Shown piece after piece: positions 43,055 through 52,083 of a stretch of 64,000 nt of DNA. The notes below the pieces were generated by a model. That model worked only from the letters and a program-made list of their open reading frames with translations. It made no database searches and was not told the DNA's origin. The DNA is taken from the NCBI GenBank assembly GCA_964593925.1, contig CAZQKM010000002.1, positions 1-64,000 on the forward strand, given 5' to 3'. How positions within the stretch are numbered: the first letter of the stretch is position 1; the number at the start of each line of letters is the position of its first letter. Source of the DNA: Oleidesulfovibrio sp964593925. GTDB taxonomy: Bacteria > Desulfobacterota > Desulfovibrionia > Desulfovibrionales > Desulfovibrionaceae. Position numbers and translations under genes: made by a program.

Positions 43055-44476
43055 CTAATGGTACTTGCGACTTATCTGCCAGAATTCGCTGAGGCTAAGT
43101 TGTCTGTTGCCCGGTCCTTGCCGGACAAAAAAGTACTCGCTGTCTTTGTGTTGTAAAAAAGCGGGTTCCGTTGCCTGCCTGCATACAGCAACAAGAACGG
43201 TCTGTTGTTGTACGACAACGGCATGCAGGCTGACTGCGTTGATATGTCGTATGCCTATGTGTTCTGCAATCAGGTTGCTGATATGTCGTAATGCGTGGTC
43301 GTCGTTACGGAATCCATCTCGTGCAATGCCCAGTACGTTGCCGCCATCGTCTACCCCCACCAGTAATGTGCCGCCCGCGGTGTTCAAAAAAGCCGTGATG
43401 CCTTTCATCGCTGCCAGTTCGATGTTTTTGTCATGTTTTTCGCTTTTCAGGTTAAAGCGCAGAGTGGACTTGAACTCTACATGTTCGCCTTCTCCCTGCC
43501 GGAGAAATTTGTGAACCTGGTGCGGAGTGAGGGGTGCATTGCGCTTGTAAGCTTTGCGCATCTTACCCATATGTAGTGCATATCCGATGATAATGATTAC
43601 CAATGTGGCAAATAAAAGTGTTGTGCCAATAATAAACCGCGTATCGCGTAGCAGCATGGAGAAAATGTTTACTTCTCGCGACAGCATGGTCAGGGAAAAC
43701 CCGGTGGCCTTGGAGGAGGTAAGCGTTTTTGCGGTAATGGCATGCCTACCCTCCCGGTGCTGGGTGAGTGCCGCCAGGGGCAACGGACGACTGTTTGCCG
43801 CGGCTGCCTGCAGCTCTTTCTGAAAATTGTTGCTTACAGCCACAAGTGTATCATTTACGAATATGGCAGCCCCTGTATCGGGAATGGCCTGTGTAAGATT
43901 ACTGAGTAGTGTTTCTGGGGTATATAGTAGAAAAGCTGGGCGTTCGCTGTTGTGTATGCCCATATACAGCAGACGCGTTTGCACTATGGTGGGGGCAATG
44001 TCCAGCATGAGGGTGGCGTCAGTCAGTCTGTGCCGTTGAGTAGCCAGAAAGGGTACGAGAGTCTGAGCCAGATTTTGTTGTGCTAAAGGCTGGTTGTGTG
44101 TCGGCGTTATATCGGGCGGCTGTGGAAGAGTGCCGGGTAGGAGTACCTCTGCCCGAAGCCCGCTGAAAGCATCGATATAGACTCCGCGATCTGCAGAGGG
44201 AAAGATAACGATGCCGTTGGCATTGGCAACGCGTAGCGCTTCACGCAAGAGCTCGGTTTCTGTGGCGGCATTTTGTTGTACGACGTCTGCCAGTGCAGTA
44301 CTTATATGTGCACGGGTTTCTTGTAGCGACTGCCGCGCAAGGATTGCAAGATAGTCTACCGCCGCGCTGGAAATGAGCCTGCCCACAATGGCAGTATTAA
44401 AAATGATAAACAGCAGTACGCTGCTTAGAATTGCGGCAATGGCTACATAGGCTGTTTTGGGTACACGCATTATCAT
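43055..44476 (-). CDS. Membrane-anchored sensor protein with cytoplasmic AlbA_2 (Schlafen-like) domain
   Basis: A 473-residue protein. One helix (about 9-31), an extracytoplasmic region of ~245 residues with a Cache-like periodicity, and a second helix (about 281-303) lead into a cytoplasmic AlbA_2 domain. The domain is marked by EGEHVEFKSTLRFN (residues 329-342), TAFLNTAGGTLLVGVDDGG (361-379), VLGIARDGF and EYFFVRQGPGN. AlbA_2/Schlafen domains usually occur in DNA- or RNA-binding proteins with a winged helix and an AAA_4 ending. Here the domain is the only output. The arrangement is that of a one-component membrane receptor. No Shine-Dalgarno is obvious. It is divergent from the ArgZ-like gene. 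Confidence 0.8.
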   Translation of the reverse strand: MIMRVPKTAYVAIAAILSSVLLFIIFNTAIVGRLISSAAVDYLAILARQSLQETRAHISTALADVVQQNAATETELLREALRVANANGIVIFPSADRGVYIDAFSGLRAEVLLPGTLPQPPDITPTHNQPLAQQNLAQTLVPFLATQRHRLTDATLMLDIAPTIVQTRLLYMGIHNSERPAFLLYTPETLLSNLTQAIPDTGAAIFVNDTLVAVSNNFQKELQAAAANSRPLPLAALTQHREGRHAITAKTLTSSKATGFSLTMLSREVNIFSMLLRDTRFIIGTTLLFATLVIIIIGYALHMGKMRKAYKRNAPLTPHQVHKFLRQGEGEHVEFKSTLRFNLKSEKHDKNIELAAMKGITAFLNTAGGTLLVGVDDGGNVLGIARDGFRNDDHALRHISNLIAEHIGIRHINAVSLHAVVVQQQTVLVAVCRQATEPAFLQHKDSEYFFVRQGPGNRQLSLSEFWQISRKYH

Positions 44477-44624
44477 ATGTTATAGCATGGTATAAAAGGG
44501 CGCCAGCTTTTTCCGCCATGTGCCTTGTGCCAGAGGGGACAAGCTGCTAGGCTGTTGCTGTTGCAAGTGGAGACAGCATGGAGCTGCCGTTTTCCTGTTG
44601 CGTTATTGCTCTCAGGAGTTGGTC

Positions 44625-45713
44625 ATGCCATTTATATTGCCCTCGTATCAGCCACCTGATTTTTTAGCTTCTGGCCTTGCAGAAGCGCCGGTGGCCAGAT
44701 TTGTCCCTTGCTCCGAAGATGGCGTCGCTCCCATGGGCTATCATGCCACGTCTATTTTTCCTGAATATGTGCATATGGAACAAGGGCGGTGGGAACTATT
44801 ACATAATACACGTATGGACTGCGTGGTCCGCCAACACCCCCAAGGTGCGTTGGATGTCATGGAATTCCGCCGACTGCGCAAAGGCGACCTTGTGCTTGTG
44901 GGACGCGGCGAGGCCGGCGAAGAGGGTATCTTGGTATACACAAGGGGTTTTACCTCTGCCCATAAGCATGGCGAGGCTTTTGCTTTTCGCACTGGGACCA
45001 GCCGTGAAACCTCGTTTTCCATTGCCTATGACTCATTGTATGATATCATGCGCCATGACCGTGACAATGGACGTATTATCTGGGTGGCAGGGCCTGCTGT
45101 GGTATTTGATTCCGATGCCAGGCAGGCGTTTTGTGACCTCATAGGCAAAGGCTATGTGCATGGGCTGCTGGCTGGTAATGCACTGGCCACGCATGATTTG
45201 GAAGGAGCGTTGTTTGGTACCTCGCTGGGGCAGGGTATATACGACAAGAGACAGGCTCGCCTGGGGCATTACCATCACTTGGATACCCTAAACACACTCC
45301 GTGGTAGTGGCGGTATTGCACAGGCTGTTGCCAAGGGGTTGGTTCAGGAAGGGGTAATGCATGCTCTGACTCGTCAGAACGTTTCGTATGTGCTTGCGGG
45401 ATCCATTCGGGATGATGGTCCGCTACATGAGGTAGAGGGCAATGTTTATGCAGCCCAAGATGCCATGAGGGCCCTGGCGAGTAAGGCCACTACAGTGATT
45501 GCTCTGGCAACCCAGTTGCATACCATTGCTACCGGCAACATGACGCCTTCGTATCAGGTACAACAAGATGGTACAGTGCGCCCGGTATATTTTTTTGTTG
45601 TGGACATGTCGGAATTCGCTGCAGGGAAACTGGCTGACAGGGGGTCATTGACTGCCCATGCCATTTTGACCAATGTGCAGGATTTTATGGTTCATCTAAA
45701 CCGGGCATTGTAG
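44625..45713 (+). CDS. ArgZ/LOR-SDH-like protein (TIGR00300-type), function uncertain
   Basis: A 362-residue protein that starts at ATG 44625, with AGGAG seven bases upstream. The C-terminal region (GRIIWVAGPAVVFDSDARQ, YVHGLLAGNALATHDLEGALFGTSLG) resembles the C-terminal domains of the LOR/SDH or archaeal-type ornithine cyclodeaminase/arginine dihydrolase group. The beginning (GYHATSIFPEYVHMEQGRWE, TRMDCVV) fits the LOR-type N-terminal barrel of that group. It lacks a separate amidinotransferase domain, so an ornithine-cyclodeaminase-like role is possible but unproven. It converges with hypF. Confidence 0.6.
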   Translation: MPFILPSYQPPDFLASGLAEAPVARFVPCSEDGVAPMGYHATSIFPEYVHMEQGRWELLHNTRMDCVVRQHPQGALDVMEFRRLRKGDLVLVGRGEAGEEGILVYTRGFTSAHKHGEAFAFRTGTSRETSFSIAYDSLYDIMRHDRDNGRIIWVAGPAVVFDSDARQAFCDLIGKGYVHGLLAGNALATHDLEGALFGTSLGQGIYDKRQARLGHYHHLDTLNTLRGSGGIAQAVAKGLVQEGVMHALTRQNVSYVLAGSIRDDGPLHEVEGNVYAAQDAMRALASKATTVIALATQLHTIATGNMTPSYQVQQDGTVRPVYFFVVDMSEFAAGKLADRGSLTAHAILTNVQDFMVHLNRAL

Positions 45714-45736
45714 CCTACCCACAGGCATGGGGCGTG

Positions 45737-48061
45737 TCATGCTTGTTGGAGCATGCGGTGGCCCCACAGGGTTTGTCCCAGTGACACACAGGCATCATTG
45801 GGCGGTAAATTCCGGTGCATAAGCACCGTAAATCCATGCTGGCGCAGCATGCATGGCAGTTCGCGGCTGAGGGTGTTGTTTTGCATGACGCCACCGGACA
45901 GCCCCACGGTATACACGCCTGTGTTTTGTGCGGCATGGCAGGCAAGTGCTGTAAGTCCTCGCATAAGGCCCAGGTGAAAGCGTCGGCTGATAACTCCGGC
46001 AGATACCCCCTGTTGCCAATCCGTGTAGGCATGTAGCAGCAGGCTATGTGTATCAAGCACCAGCGGATTCTGAGTATCTTGTACAGGGCATGGATAAAAG
46101 CTGGTTTCACATAGGTCCTGTACATGTTCCAGCTTGATAGCGGCCTGCCCTTCATAACTTGCCGAAAGGCATATCCCCAGCATGGCGGAAACGGCGTCAA
46201 ACAGTCTGCCGCAACTACTTGCGAGTGGAGTATTCAATTTGCGTTCCAGGATTTGGGGTAACATGTGTGTCGCCGCCTGAAAGGTCTGTTCCCATGGCCA
46301 GGGTGTATGCGGTGTTTGTGGTATGCCGTGCGCCCATAGTACCCCTTGCGCAATGCGCCAAGGTTCGCGTATGGCTGCCTCGCCACCGGGCAGCATGAGT
46401 GGGGCAAAGTGCCCAAGGCGTTTATGTGTGCATGTATCGGCATCCACATACAGAAGCTCACCGCCCCAGATGGTGCCGTCTTCGCCATAGCCTGTACCGT
46501 CCAGCGCTAACCCTAGTGCCGGGCCTTGGTGGCGGTTTTCTGCCAGAACGCTGTGAATATGCGCATAGTGGTGCTGTAGGCGAAAGAGGGGAACACCCGT
46601 ATGCTGCGCACGCTCTAGGGCATAGCGGGTTGTCATGTAGTCCGGGTGCATGTCGCAGACCAGTGCTTTGGGGGTCACAGCCAATACAGATTGTAGATGC
46701 TCCGCGATTTCGCAGTAAAAGGCATAGGTTGCCATGTTTTGCATATCACCCAAGTGCTGGCTGACAAAAGCTTGGGCGTTGCGGCTGAGGCATAGTGTGG
46801 TCTTCAGCTCCGGCCCTGTACCAAGTACACAGGGCGCTTTTGCATGGAGAAAAACAGGGCGCGGTACGTACCCGCGTGCACGGCGCAGATATCTGGGGGG
46901 GCTGTCCTCTGCATCAATGTGGAGTACAGAATCGTCCGTGCGGATAAGGATATCACGGTTGTGCAGCAGAAAAAAATCTGCAATGCCAGCAAGACGCTGT
47001 AGGGCCTCGCGGTTGCCAAGGCAGATAGGGTCGCCGCTTTTGTTGCCCGAGGTCATGACCAGTGCGGCAATATCCGGTTGGACCGTATTCTGATACAGAT
47101 GAAGTAATACGTGATGCAGCGGGGTATAGGGAAGCATGATACCCACGTGTGAGGTATCCGGAGCAATGTCCGGTGCCAGTGGGGCGGTATTTTTACGCTG
47201 GCATAGCACAATGGGGCGTTCCATACTTTGCAGCAGTTGGGCTTCCTGCTTGCCGATGTGTGCCAGAGTATGTGCGATTTCCAGGTTGGGAACCATTACG
47301 GCCAAGGGTTTGTGGGGACGATTTTTTCGGGTGCGCAACAGGGCAACGGCTGTGGCATCAGTCGCATTACAGGCAAGATGGAAGCCCCCCAGGCCCTTGA
47401 GGGCGACAATGCTTCCTTTGGCCAGTATTTGTGCTGTCTGGTGCAGGGCTTTTGTACTACGAGCGGTCTCGTGCCCTGTGGTGCGGGTAAGCCAGACATG
47501 TGGCCCGCATTGCGGGCAGGCGTTGGGCTGGGCATGGAAGCGCCTGTCCATGGGATTTTCGTATTCGGCGCGACACTGCTCACACAGGGGAAAGCATGCC
47601 ATGGAAGTGACAGCCCTGTCGTAGGGAATGCCCTGTGTAATGGTATAGCGTGGTCCACAATTGGTACAGTTAGTAAAAGGATAGAGGTAGCGCCTGTTGT
47701 CGAGGGCGAACATGTCATGCAGGCAAAGGATGCAGGGAGCAGTATCCGAGCTGATAAGTACCTGCTGGGCGTTACCATGACGGCTGGGAAGAATGGTAAA
47801 GGCTGCCTCATGGGCAAGAGGGGTAAGGGATTTTTCTGTTCGCTCAACCACATGTGCCAGCGGTGGCAGTGCAGTTTCAAGATCTCGGGCAAAGGCTTTT
47901 AGGGCTGAGGGGCTACCTTGAGCCTCTATGCAAACGCCTTGCGGGGTATTGGCCACTGTACCTGTGATGTTGTACATATGGGCTGTGCGGAATACAAAGG
48001 GGCGAAAACCGACCCCCTGTACCTGGCCGGAAAGAGTAAACCGCCTGCGTAAGACTGCCAT
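45737..48061 (-). CDS. hypF: Carbamoyltransferase HypF for [NiFe]-hydrogenase maturation
   Basis: HypF makes the thiocarboxamide on HypE that becomes the cyanide ligand of [NiFe]-hydrogenases. The 774-residue protein has all parts: acylphosphatase (SGQVQGVGFRPFVFR), two zinc-finger loops (CILCLHDM with CTNCGPRY, CEQCRAEY with ACPQCGP), a YrdC-like domain (LKGLGGFHLACNA), and a Kae1-like carbamoyltransferase domain (LQHHYAHIHSVLAEN, GLALDGTGYGEDGTIWGGELL). Other hyp genes are not nearby. Confidence 0.96.
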   Translation of the reverse strand: MAVLRRRFTLSGQVQGVGFRPFVFRTAHMYNITGTVANTPQGVCIEAQGSPSALKAFARDLETALPPLAHVVERTEKSLTPLAHEAAFTILPSRHGNAQQVLISSDTAPCILCLHDMFALDNRRYLYPFTNCTNCGPRYTITQGIPYDRAVTSMACFPLCEQCRAEYENPMDRRFHAQPNACPQCGPHVWLTRTTGHETARSTKALHQTAQILAKGSIVALKGLGGFHLACNATDATAVALLRTRKNRPHKPLAVMVPNLEIAHTLAHIGKQEAQLLQSMERPIVLCQRKNTAPLAPDIAPDTSHVGIMLPYTPLHHVLLHLYQNTVQPDIAALVMTSGNKSGDPICLGNREALQRLAGIADFFLLHNRDILIRTDDSVLHIDAEDSPPRYLRRARGYVPRPVFLHAKAPCVLGTGPELKTTLCLSRNAQAFVSQHLGDMQNMATYAFYCEIAEHLQSVLAVTPKALVCDMHPDYMTTRYALERAQHTGVPLFRLQHHYAHIHSVLAENRHQGPALGLALDGTGYGEDGTIWGGELLYVDADTCTHKRLGHFAPLMLPGGEAAIREPWRIAQGVLWAHGIPQTPHTPWPWEQTFQAATHMLPQILERKLNTPLASSCGRLFDAVSAMLGICLSASYEGQAAIKLEHVQDLCETSFYPCPVQDTQNPLVLDTHSLLLHAYTDWQQGVSAGVISRRFHLGLMRGLTALACHAAQNTGVYTVGLSGGVMQNNTLSRELPCMLRQHGFTVLMHRNLPPNDACVSLGQTLWGHRMLQQA

Positions 48062-48267
48062 GGATGTGTATATAGCTCACTCTTTGGCAGAAGAAAAGCT
48101 GCCTTGTATCATTCCTTTTATTCTATAAAGTATTGCTGTCTTGAGATGATACGGCTATCGTATTGCGTATTGAAGATGGAGCCGCGTTTGTCGGAAAGAC
48201 TGTTCGTCGCTTGGGGCAGTTCGGGCATGCTGCGGGCTATGCGGTACAAAGAGGAGCGAAATAAATT

Positions 48268-48837
48268 ATGGTAAAGAAAAAACTGGGCACGCGTATTTGC
48301 AAATTTCGTGAAGAGCGCGGCATGACGCGTGAAGGGCTGGCAGAGGCCGCGGGATTGCCTCTTGATTTTGTAATGGCCCTTGAAGAGGAAGATTTGTACC
48401 CGTCCATAGGGCCGCTGCAAAAGATTGCTCGTGCATTGAATGTACGTTTGGGCACTTTCATGGACGATGAGGTAACGCGGGACCCTGTGGTTGTGCGTAA
48501 AAGCGGGCGTGAAAGTGATTTGAGCATGCAAAAAGCGCGTAATAAGCGTGCGGCATTTTTGTTCCATTCGTTGGGCAAAGGTAAAAGCGACCGCAATATG
48601 GAGCCTTTTTTTATCGAGATCACGCCGGAGCCTGACGAAGACAGGCAGCTTTCATCACATCAGGGTGAGGAGTTTATCGTTGTGGTCTCTGGAACTGTAC
48701 TGGTGCGCTATGGCAATGAAGAGCATGTGCTTGAGCAGGGTGACAGCATTTACTATAATTCCATAGTACCGCATTACGTGGGCGCTGCCGGGCTGGAAAA
48801 GGCGGAAATTTACGCCGTAATCTATTACCCGCAGTAA
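48268..48837 (+). CDS. XRE-family transcriptional regulator with cupin domain
   Basis: A 189-residue regulator. An N-terminal helix-turn-helix (about 6-62, LGTRICKFREERGMTREGLAEAAGL) is joined to a C-terminal cupin (about 110-189, SSHQGEEFIVVVSGTVLVRYG and NSIVPHYVGA) that could bind a small ligand or metal. It is 19 bases upstream of an acyl-CoA ligase gene. This pair recurs in Desulfovibrio-type genomes as far as I recall, so it probably controls the ligase in response to an acid or acyl-CoA. Confidence 0.88.
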   Translation: MVKKKLGTRICKFREERGMTREGLAEAAGLPLDFVMALEEEDLYPSIGPLQKIARALNVRLGTFMDDEVTRDPVVVRKSGRESDLSMQKARNKRAAFLFHSLGKGKSDRNMEPFFIEITPEPDEDRQLSSHQGEEFIVVVSGTVLVRYGNEEHVLEQGDSIYYNSIVPHYVGAAGLEKAEIYAVIYYPQ

Positions 48838-48856
48838 ATGATCAGGGTATTGACGC

Positions 48857-50506
48857 ATGGAAAAGTTTGAGCTTCGTGAATGGACCCTTGGGCAGATTTT
48901 GGATCATGCTGTAGCCACTTGGCCTGATAATGAAGCCGTGGTGTATGTGGACCGCGACTACCGTCAGACCTATAAGGAATTCGGCAAGGTAGTGGATGAT
49001 CTTGCCAGGGGACTGCTTGCTCTAGGCGTGCAGCATGGTGAAAAAGTAGCTGTCTGGTCCACCAACGTGCCCTACTGGGTAGCGTTGCAGTTTGCCACAG
49101 CCAAGATTGGCGCGGTACTGCTGACGGTAAATACCAATTATCGCAAGAGTGAACTGGAGTATCTGCTTACACAGTCGGAGTGTGAAAATCTGTTTGTCAT
49201 GGATGGCTACCGTGACCATGACTATCTGCAGACAGTCTACAATTTGATGCCCGAATTGAAAACACAGCCCCGTGGCAAGTTGAACATAGACGGGTTTCCG
49301 CATCTTAAGCGGGTCATGTTTCTAGGCATTGAAAAGCATCGGGGTATGTACTCTGTACCGGAGATTATTAGCCTTGGGGTTATGGTTTCTGAACAGGATT
49401 ATCAGGACCGCCAGCGTATGCTCAGCCCGCATGACGTGGTAAACATGCAGTATACCTCAGGTACTACGGGTTTCCCCAAGGGGGTAATGCTTACCCATCT
49501 GGGAATAGGGATCAATGGGTACTGGATCGGCAAAAACCAGAATTTTACCCACAAGGACAGACTGTGCCTACCAGTGCCCTTGTTCCACTGTTTTGGCTGT
49601 GTGCTTGGCGTGCTTGCGGCATTTAACCATGGGACCACACTGGTTGTGCTTGAAAACTTCAACCCACTACATGTCATGGCGTCCGTGGATCAGGAGCGGT
49701 GTACAGCATTGTATGGGGTTCCCACCATGTTCCTTGCCGTGTTGGAGCACAAGCTGTTCAAGAGGTTTTCCTTTGGTTCATTGCGTACAGGCATCATGGC
49801 GGGGTCAGTTTGCCCAGAGCCGCTTATGAAGCGTGTCATTGAAGAGTTGTATATGACGGACGTGACCATCTGTTATGGGCTTACAGAAGGTTCTCCCGTG
49901 ATGACGCAGACCTTGCTTACAGACAGCTTTGAGCGGCGTACCCAAACCGTGGGCAAGGCTATGCCCGGTATTGAAGTCAAGGTGGTGGATTCTGAATCGG
50001 GCGAGGAGATGTCCGCCGGGCAGCAGGGCGAGGTGATCTGCCGTGGGTATAATGTCATGAAAGGCTACTACAATATGCCAGAAGCAACAGAAAAAGCCGT
50101 GAATGCACAAGGCTGGCTGTATTCTGGTGATCTTGGCATTATGGATGAACATGGATATGTGCGTATCACTGGACGTATCAAGGATATGATCATTCGTGGT
50201 GGTGAAAATATCTATCCCCGTGAGATAGAAGAATTCTTGTATGGTATGGAAGGCGTACAGGACGTTCAGGTCGTAGGTGTGCCCAGCCATAAATATGGCG
50301 AAGAGGTAGGGGCGTTCATCATTCCCAAGGAAGGGGCTGATCTTGCGCCGGAGGATGTTCGCGATTTTTGCCGAGGGCAGATTGCATGGTACAAGGTTCC
50401 GCGGCATATAGCCTTTGTGCAGGAATATCCCATGACTGCCAGTGGCAAGATCCAAAAGTTCAAACTGCGTGAAATGTGTGCGAAGTATTTTCCGAATGTA
50501 CGTTAA
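48857..50506 (+). CDS. AMP-dependent acyl-CoA synthetase
   Basis: A 549-residue ANL-superfamily ligase resembling medium/long-chain fatty acid-CoA ligases. The P-loop is YTSGTTGFPKGVMLTH (near residue 198), with ICYGLTEGSPV, YSGDLGIMDEHGYVRITGR, and the catalytic Lys in MTASGKIQKFKLRE close to the end. It could activate fatty or aryl acids; the exact substrate is open. It ends at a terminator at 50550. Confidence 0.92.
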   Translation: MEKFELREWTLGQILDHAVATWPDNEAVVYVDRDYRQTYKEFGKVVDDLARGLLALGVQHGEKVAVWSTNVPYWVALQFATAKIGAVLLTVNTNYRKSELEYLLTQSECENLFVMDGYRDHDYLQTVYNLMPELKTQPRGKLNIDGFPHLKRVMFLGIEKHRGMYSVPEIISLGVMVSEQDYQDRQRMLSPHDVVNMQYTSGTTGFPKGVMLTHLGIGINGYWIGKNQNFTHKDRLCLPVPLFHCFGCVLGVLAAFNHGTTLVVLENFNPLHVMASVDQERCTALYGVPTMFLAVLEHKLFKRFSFGSLRTGIMAGSVCPEPLMKRVIEELYMTDVTICYGLTEGSPVMTQTLLTDSFERRTQTVGKAMPGIEVKVVDSESGEEMSAGQQGEVICRGYNVMKGYYNMPEATEKAVNAQGWLYSGDLGIMDEHGYVRITGRIKDMIIRGGENIYPREIEEFLYGMEGVQDVQVVGVPSHKYGEEVGAFIIPKEGADLAPEDVRDFCRGQIAWYKVPRHIAFVQEYPMTASGKIQKFKLREMCAKYFPNVR

Positions 50507-50549
50507 GTACCTGTAGCAGCCTGTGGAGCTGCGTGATGAAAGAAATATG

Positions 50550-50586
50550 CGCTCTGCCGTCAACGTGCGGTAGAGCGTTTTTTTTT
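50550..50586 (+). terminator. Terminator after the acyl-CoA ligase gene
   Basis: A 10-bp stem (50550-50559 with 50568-50577, one G-T pair), an eight-base loop and a run of nine T. It closes the regulator-ligase operon. Confidence 0.92.
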
Positions 50587-50628
50587 ATGAACGAAAACTC
50601 CACACCATGCGTGGGGATCCAACAAGGT

Positions 50629-51112
50629 GGCGCCCGTAAGCGCCTGCTACAGTAGCTCGTCGTTACGTAATGTTTTCCGACAGTTGCGGCAACCAAAGAG
50701 AGCAACAATGGTAGAGATACAAAGTCCGGAACGTACGCGCTGGAAAAGCAAATATCATGTGGTATGGGCCTCTAAGTTCAGGTGTAAACAATTTATGACA
50801 AATATAACATATAGTTAGCTGGAGAACTGTGCAAGGTTTGCGAATATTACAAGATGCAGATGCTCAAAGTATATGCCTATACGGAGCACATCCATATGTG
50901 TATAAAAATCGTCCCCAAGTATAGTGTTGCCTGGAGTATTAGACACCTGAGAGGGAAACGTTTTTTGGGGGCAGTGATCAACGTCAGGCACAAGGCCGAA
51001 TACCAGTGGAACAAGGTTTCTCCCCCAGAGTTTGCTGAAAAGTAGGTGGTAACTGTTGGCCTTCATTTGTCACCTCCGGATAACACACTGGTGAGCGCCT
51101 TACGAGAGGCGC
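50629..51112 (+). mobile_element. IS200/IS605-family insertion sequence remnant with both end hairpins
   Basis: A short tnpA remnant (50708-51042) lies between two imperfect palindromes. The left one is GGCGC-CCGTAA-GCGCC (50629-50644), the right one GCGCCT-TACGAG-AGGCGC (51095-51112). Their loops share CGTAA when one is read as the complement. Subterminal hairpins of this kind are what single-strand HUH transposases of this family recognise. The hairpin-to-hairpin length, under 500 bases, is below the ~700 of an intact IS200, in line with the internal loss in tnpA. Confidence 0.6.
50708..51042 (+). pseudogene. TnpA of IS200/IS605 family, frameshifted and internally deleted
   Basis: The start reads MVEIQSPERTRWKSKYHVVWASKFRCK, close to the family opening (xYHVVWxxKYRR). 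After about 33 codons the frame is lost near 50800. A second frame (from about 50820) continues with LCKVCEYYKMQMLKVYAYTE, then HIHMCIKIVPKYSVAWSIRH, matching the HUH motif (HIH) and the PPKYSVAQ segment. Part of the middle, around 30 residues, seems deleted. A stop at 51042 interrupts before VVTVGLH, which fits the usual FVSTVG motif. The gene is certainly not functional. Confidence 0.75.
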
Positions 51113-51793
51113 AATTTCAAGTGCTGAATCGCACCCAGTCGTTGTTATCCATAAGGGTACCATGAATGCGACAGAACAACGTACCTCCTCGTACCCCTTG
51201 CTGTGCGTCAGAGAAAATTGGCTGCTATAAACATGAATGGCTTGAATGTATTGAAATGTTTTTTTATTTGCTGTATCAGCGGACTTCAGAGAAAGACCAG
51301 CAGAGCATGGTGGACAAACTTTTTACCATACGCAGGTGGACGTCAGGGCGTGGGTGACTCGCAATAAACGGGTTTACGCTACTGGGTGCGGCTTGGTTGG
51401 ACCAGGTTGGAACATGATGCAACATTTTTAGTCTAAGTATGCTGCTTGGCGGCGTTTGTCTCGGCACGTATGTCCTTGTGTGGTAGATTATGAAATATAA
51501 TTTGCCCCTACCACGTGTTGGTCAGTACCCTTTATGGGTGTGTATCTTAGGGTTACAGCGACTCAATTAGGATGCTACAGGCCCAAGGCAAACCACCCTT
51601 TAAAGGGGTGCTCCTGTTTTTTGCCTGCATTTCAAGATTAGACAGAAATCAGCGACTGGTTACACGGCATCACTACACAGTTGTAGTGATGCCAAATCCT
51701 GCGGTATGGTGGGGCACAGTCAGTGACCGGTATGCGTGTATTTTTGCGCCGCCCCGCAAACTCTGTGAAGCGGCACCTCTACCAAGCAGTATG
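51113..51793. other. Gene-poor stretch with a strong inverted repeat
   Basis: About 680 bases without a recognisable gene. Short open frames (for example 51166-51357 and 51572-51808) have no family pattern. The only clear structure is a 12-bp inverted repeat at 51666-51693. The stretch is probably the debris of insertion and decay next to the IS200-like remnant. Confidence 0.45.
51666..51693. repeat. 12-bp perfect inverted repeat with a four-base loop
   Basis: GGCATCACTACA (51666-51677) is followed by CAGT and its exact complement (51682-51693). There is no T-run on either side, so it is not a standard terminator. It may be the end hairpin of another lost single-strand transposon, or an operator. 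Confidence 0.8.
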
Positions 51794-52015
51794 TTATTTG
51801 CTGCCTGATATCTTTGTATCGCATCTTCTGCAGCCCTTGCGGCACTGCATCTTTTTGCGGCCGTTTCCTTTTGACGGTTTTGGGGGATATGTTTCCCGCT
51901 CTTTCGTGTTTGTTGCTAAAACGGTATTTTCCACGACCTCCGCTTTACAAAGGCCACGCCTCCAGCTGGGTTGATTTTCAAATCTTTCGGGGCTGGCTTC
52001 CTCTGACTTTGGCAT
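51794..52015 (-). CDS. Small basic cysteine-containing hypothetical protein, divergent from the NifX-ATPase operon
   Basis: A 73-residue protein starting at ATG 52015, with an excellent AGGAGG eight bases upstream. It opens MPKSEEASPERFENQ and ends with the basic cysteine cluster CRKGCRRCDTK. I do not recognise a family. Another frame at the 3' end (AARAAEDAIQRYQAANN) also looks protein-like, so a late frameshift is possible. It is divergent from the NifX-like gene and shares the operator region with it. Confidence 0.45.
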   Translation of the reverse strand: MPKSEEASPERFENQPSWRRGLCKAEVVENTVLATNTKERETYPPKPSKGNGRKKMQCRKGCRRCDTKISGSK

Positions 52016-52037
52016 GTGGCATACCTCCTGAATGTTA

Positions 52038-52083
52038 TTGACATATGTCATAATAGGAGTAAGAATGTTTGTGGCATATGTCA
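52038..52083. promoter_or_regulatory. Divergent promoter region with two palindromic operator sites
   Basis: Site 1 is TGACATATGTCA (52039-52050), a perfect 12-bp palindrome. Site 2 is TGGCATATGTCA (52072-52083), with one mismatch. Their centres are 33 bp apart, about three turns of the helix. A possible -35 (TTGACA, 52038-52043) overlaps site 1. With a 17-bp spacer, -10 would be AAGAAT (52061-52066), putting site 2 at the transcription start. This is a typical repressor layout for the plus-strand operon. Confidence 0.6.
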
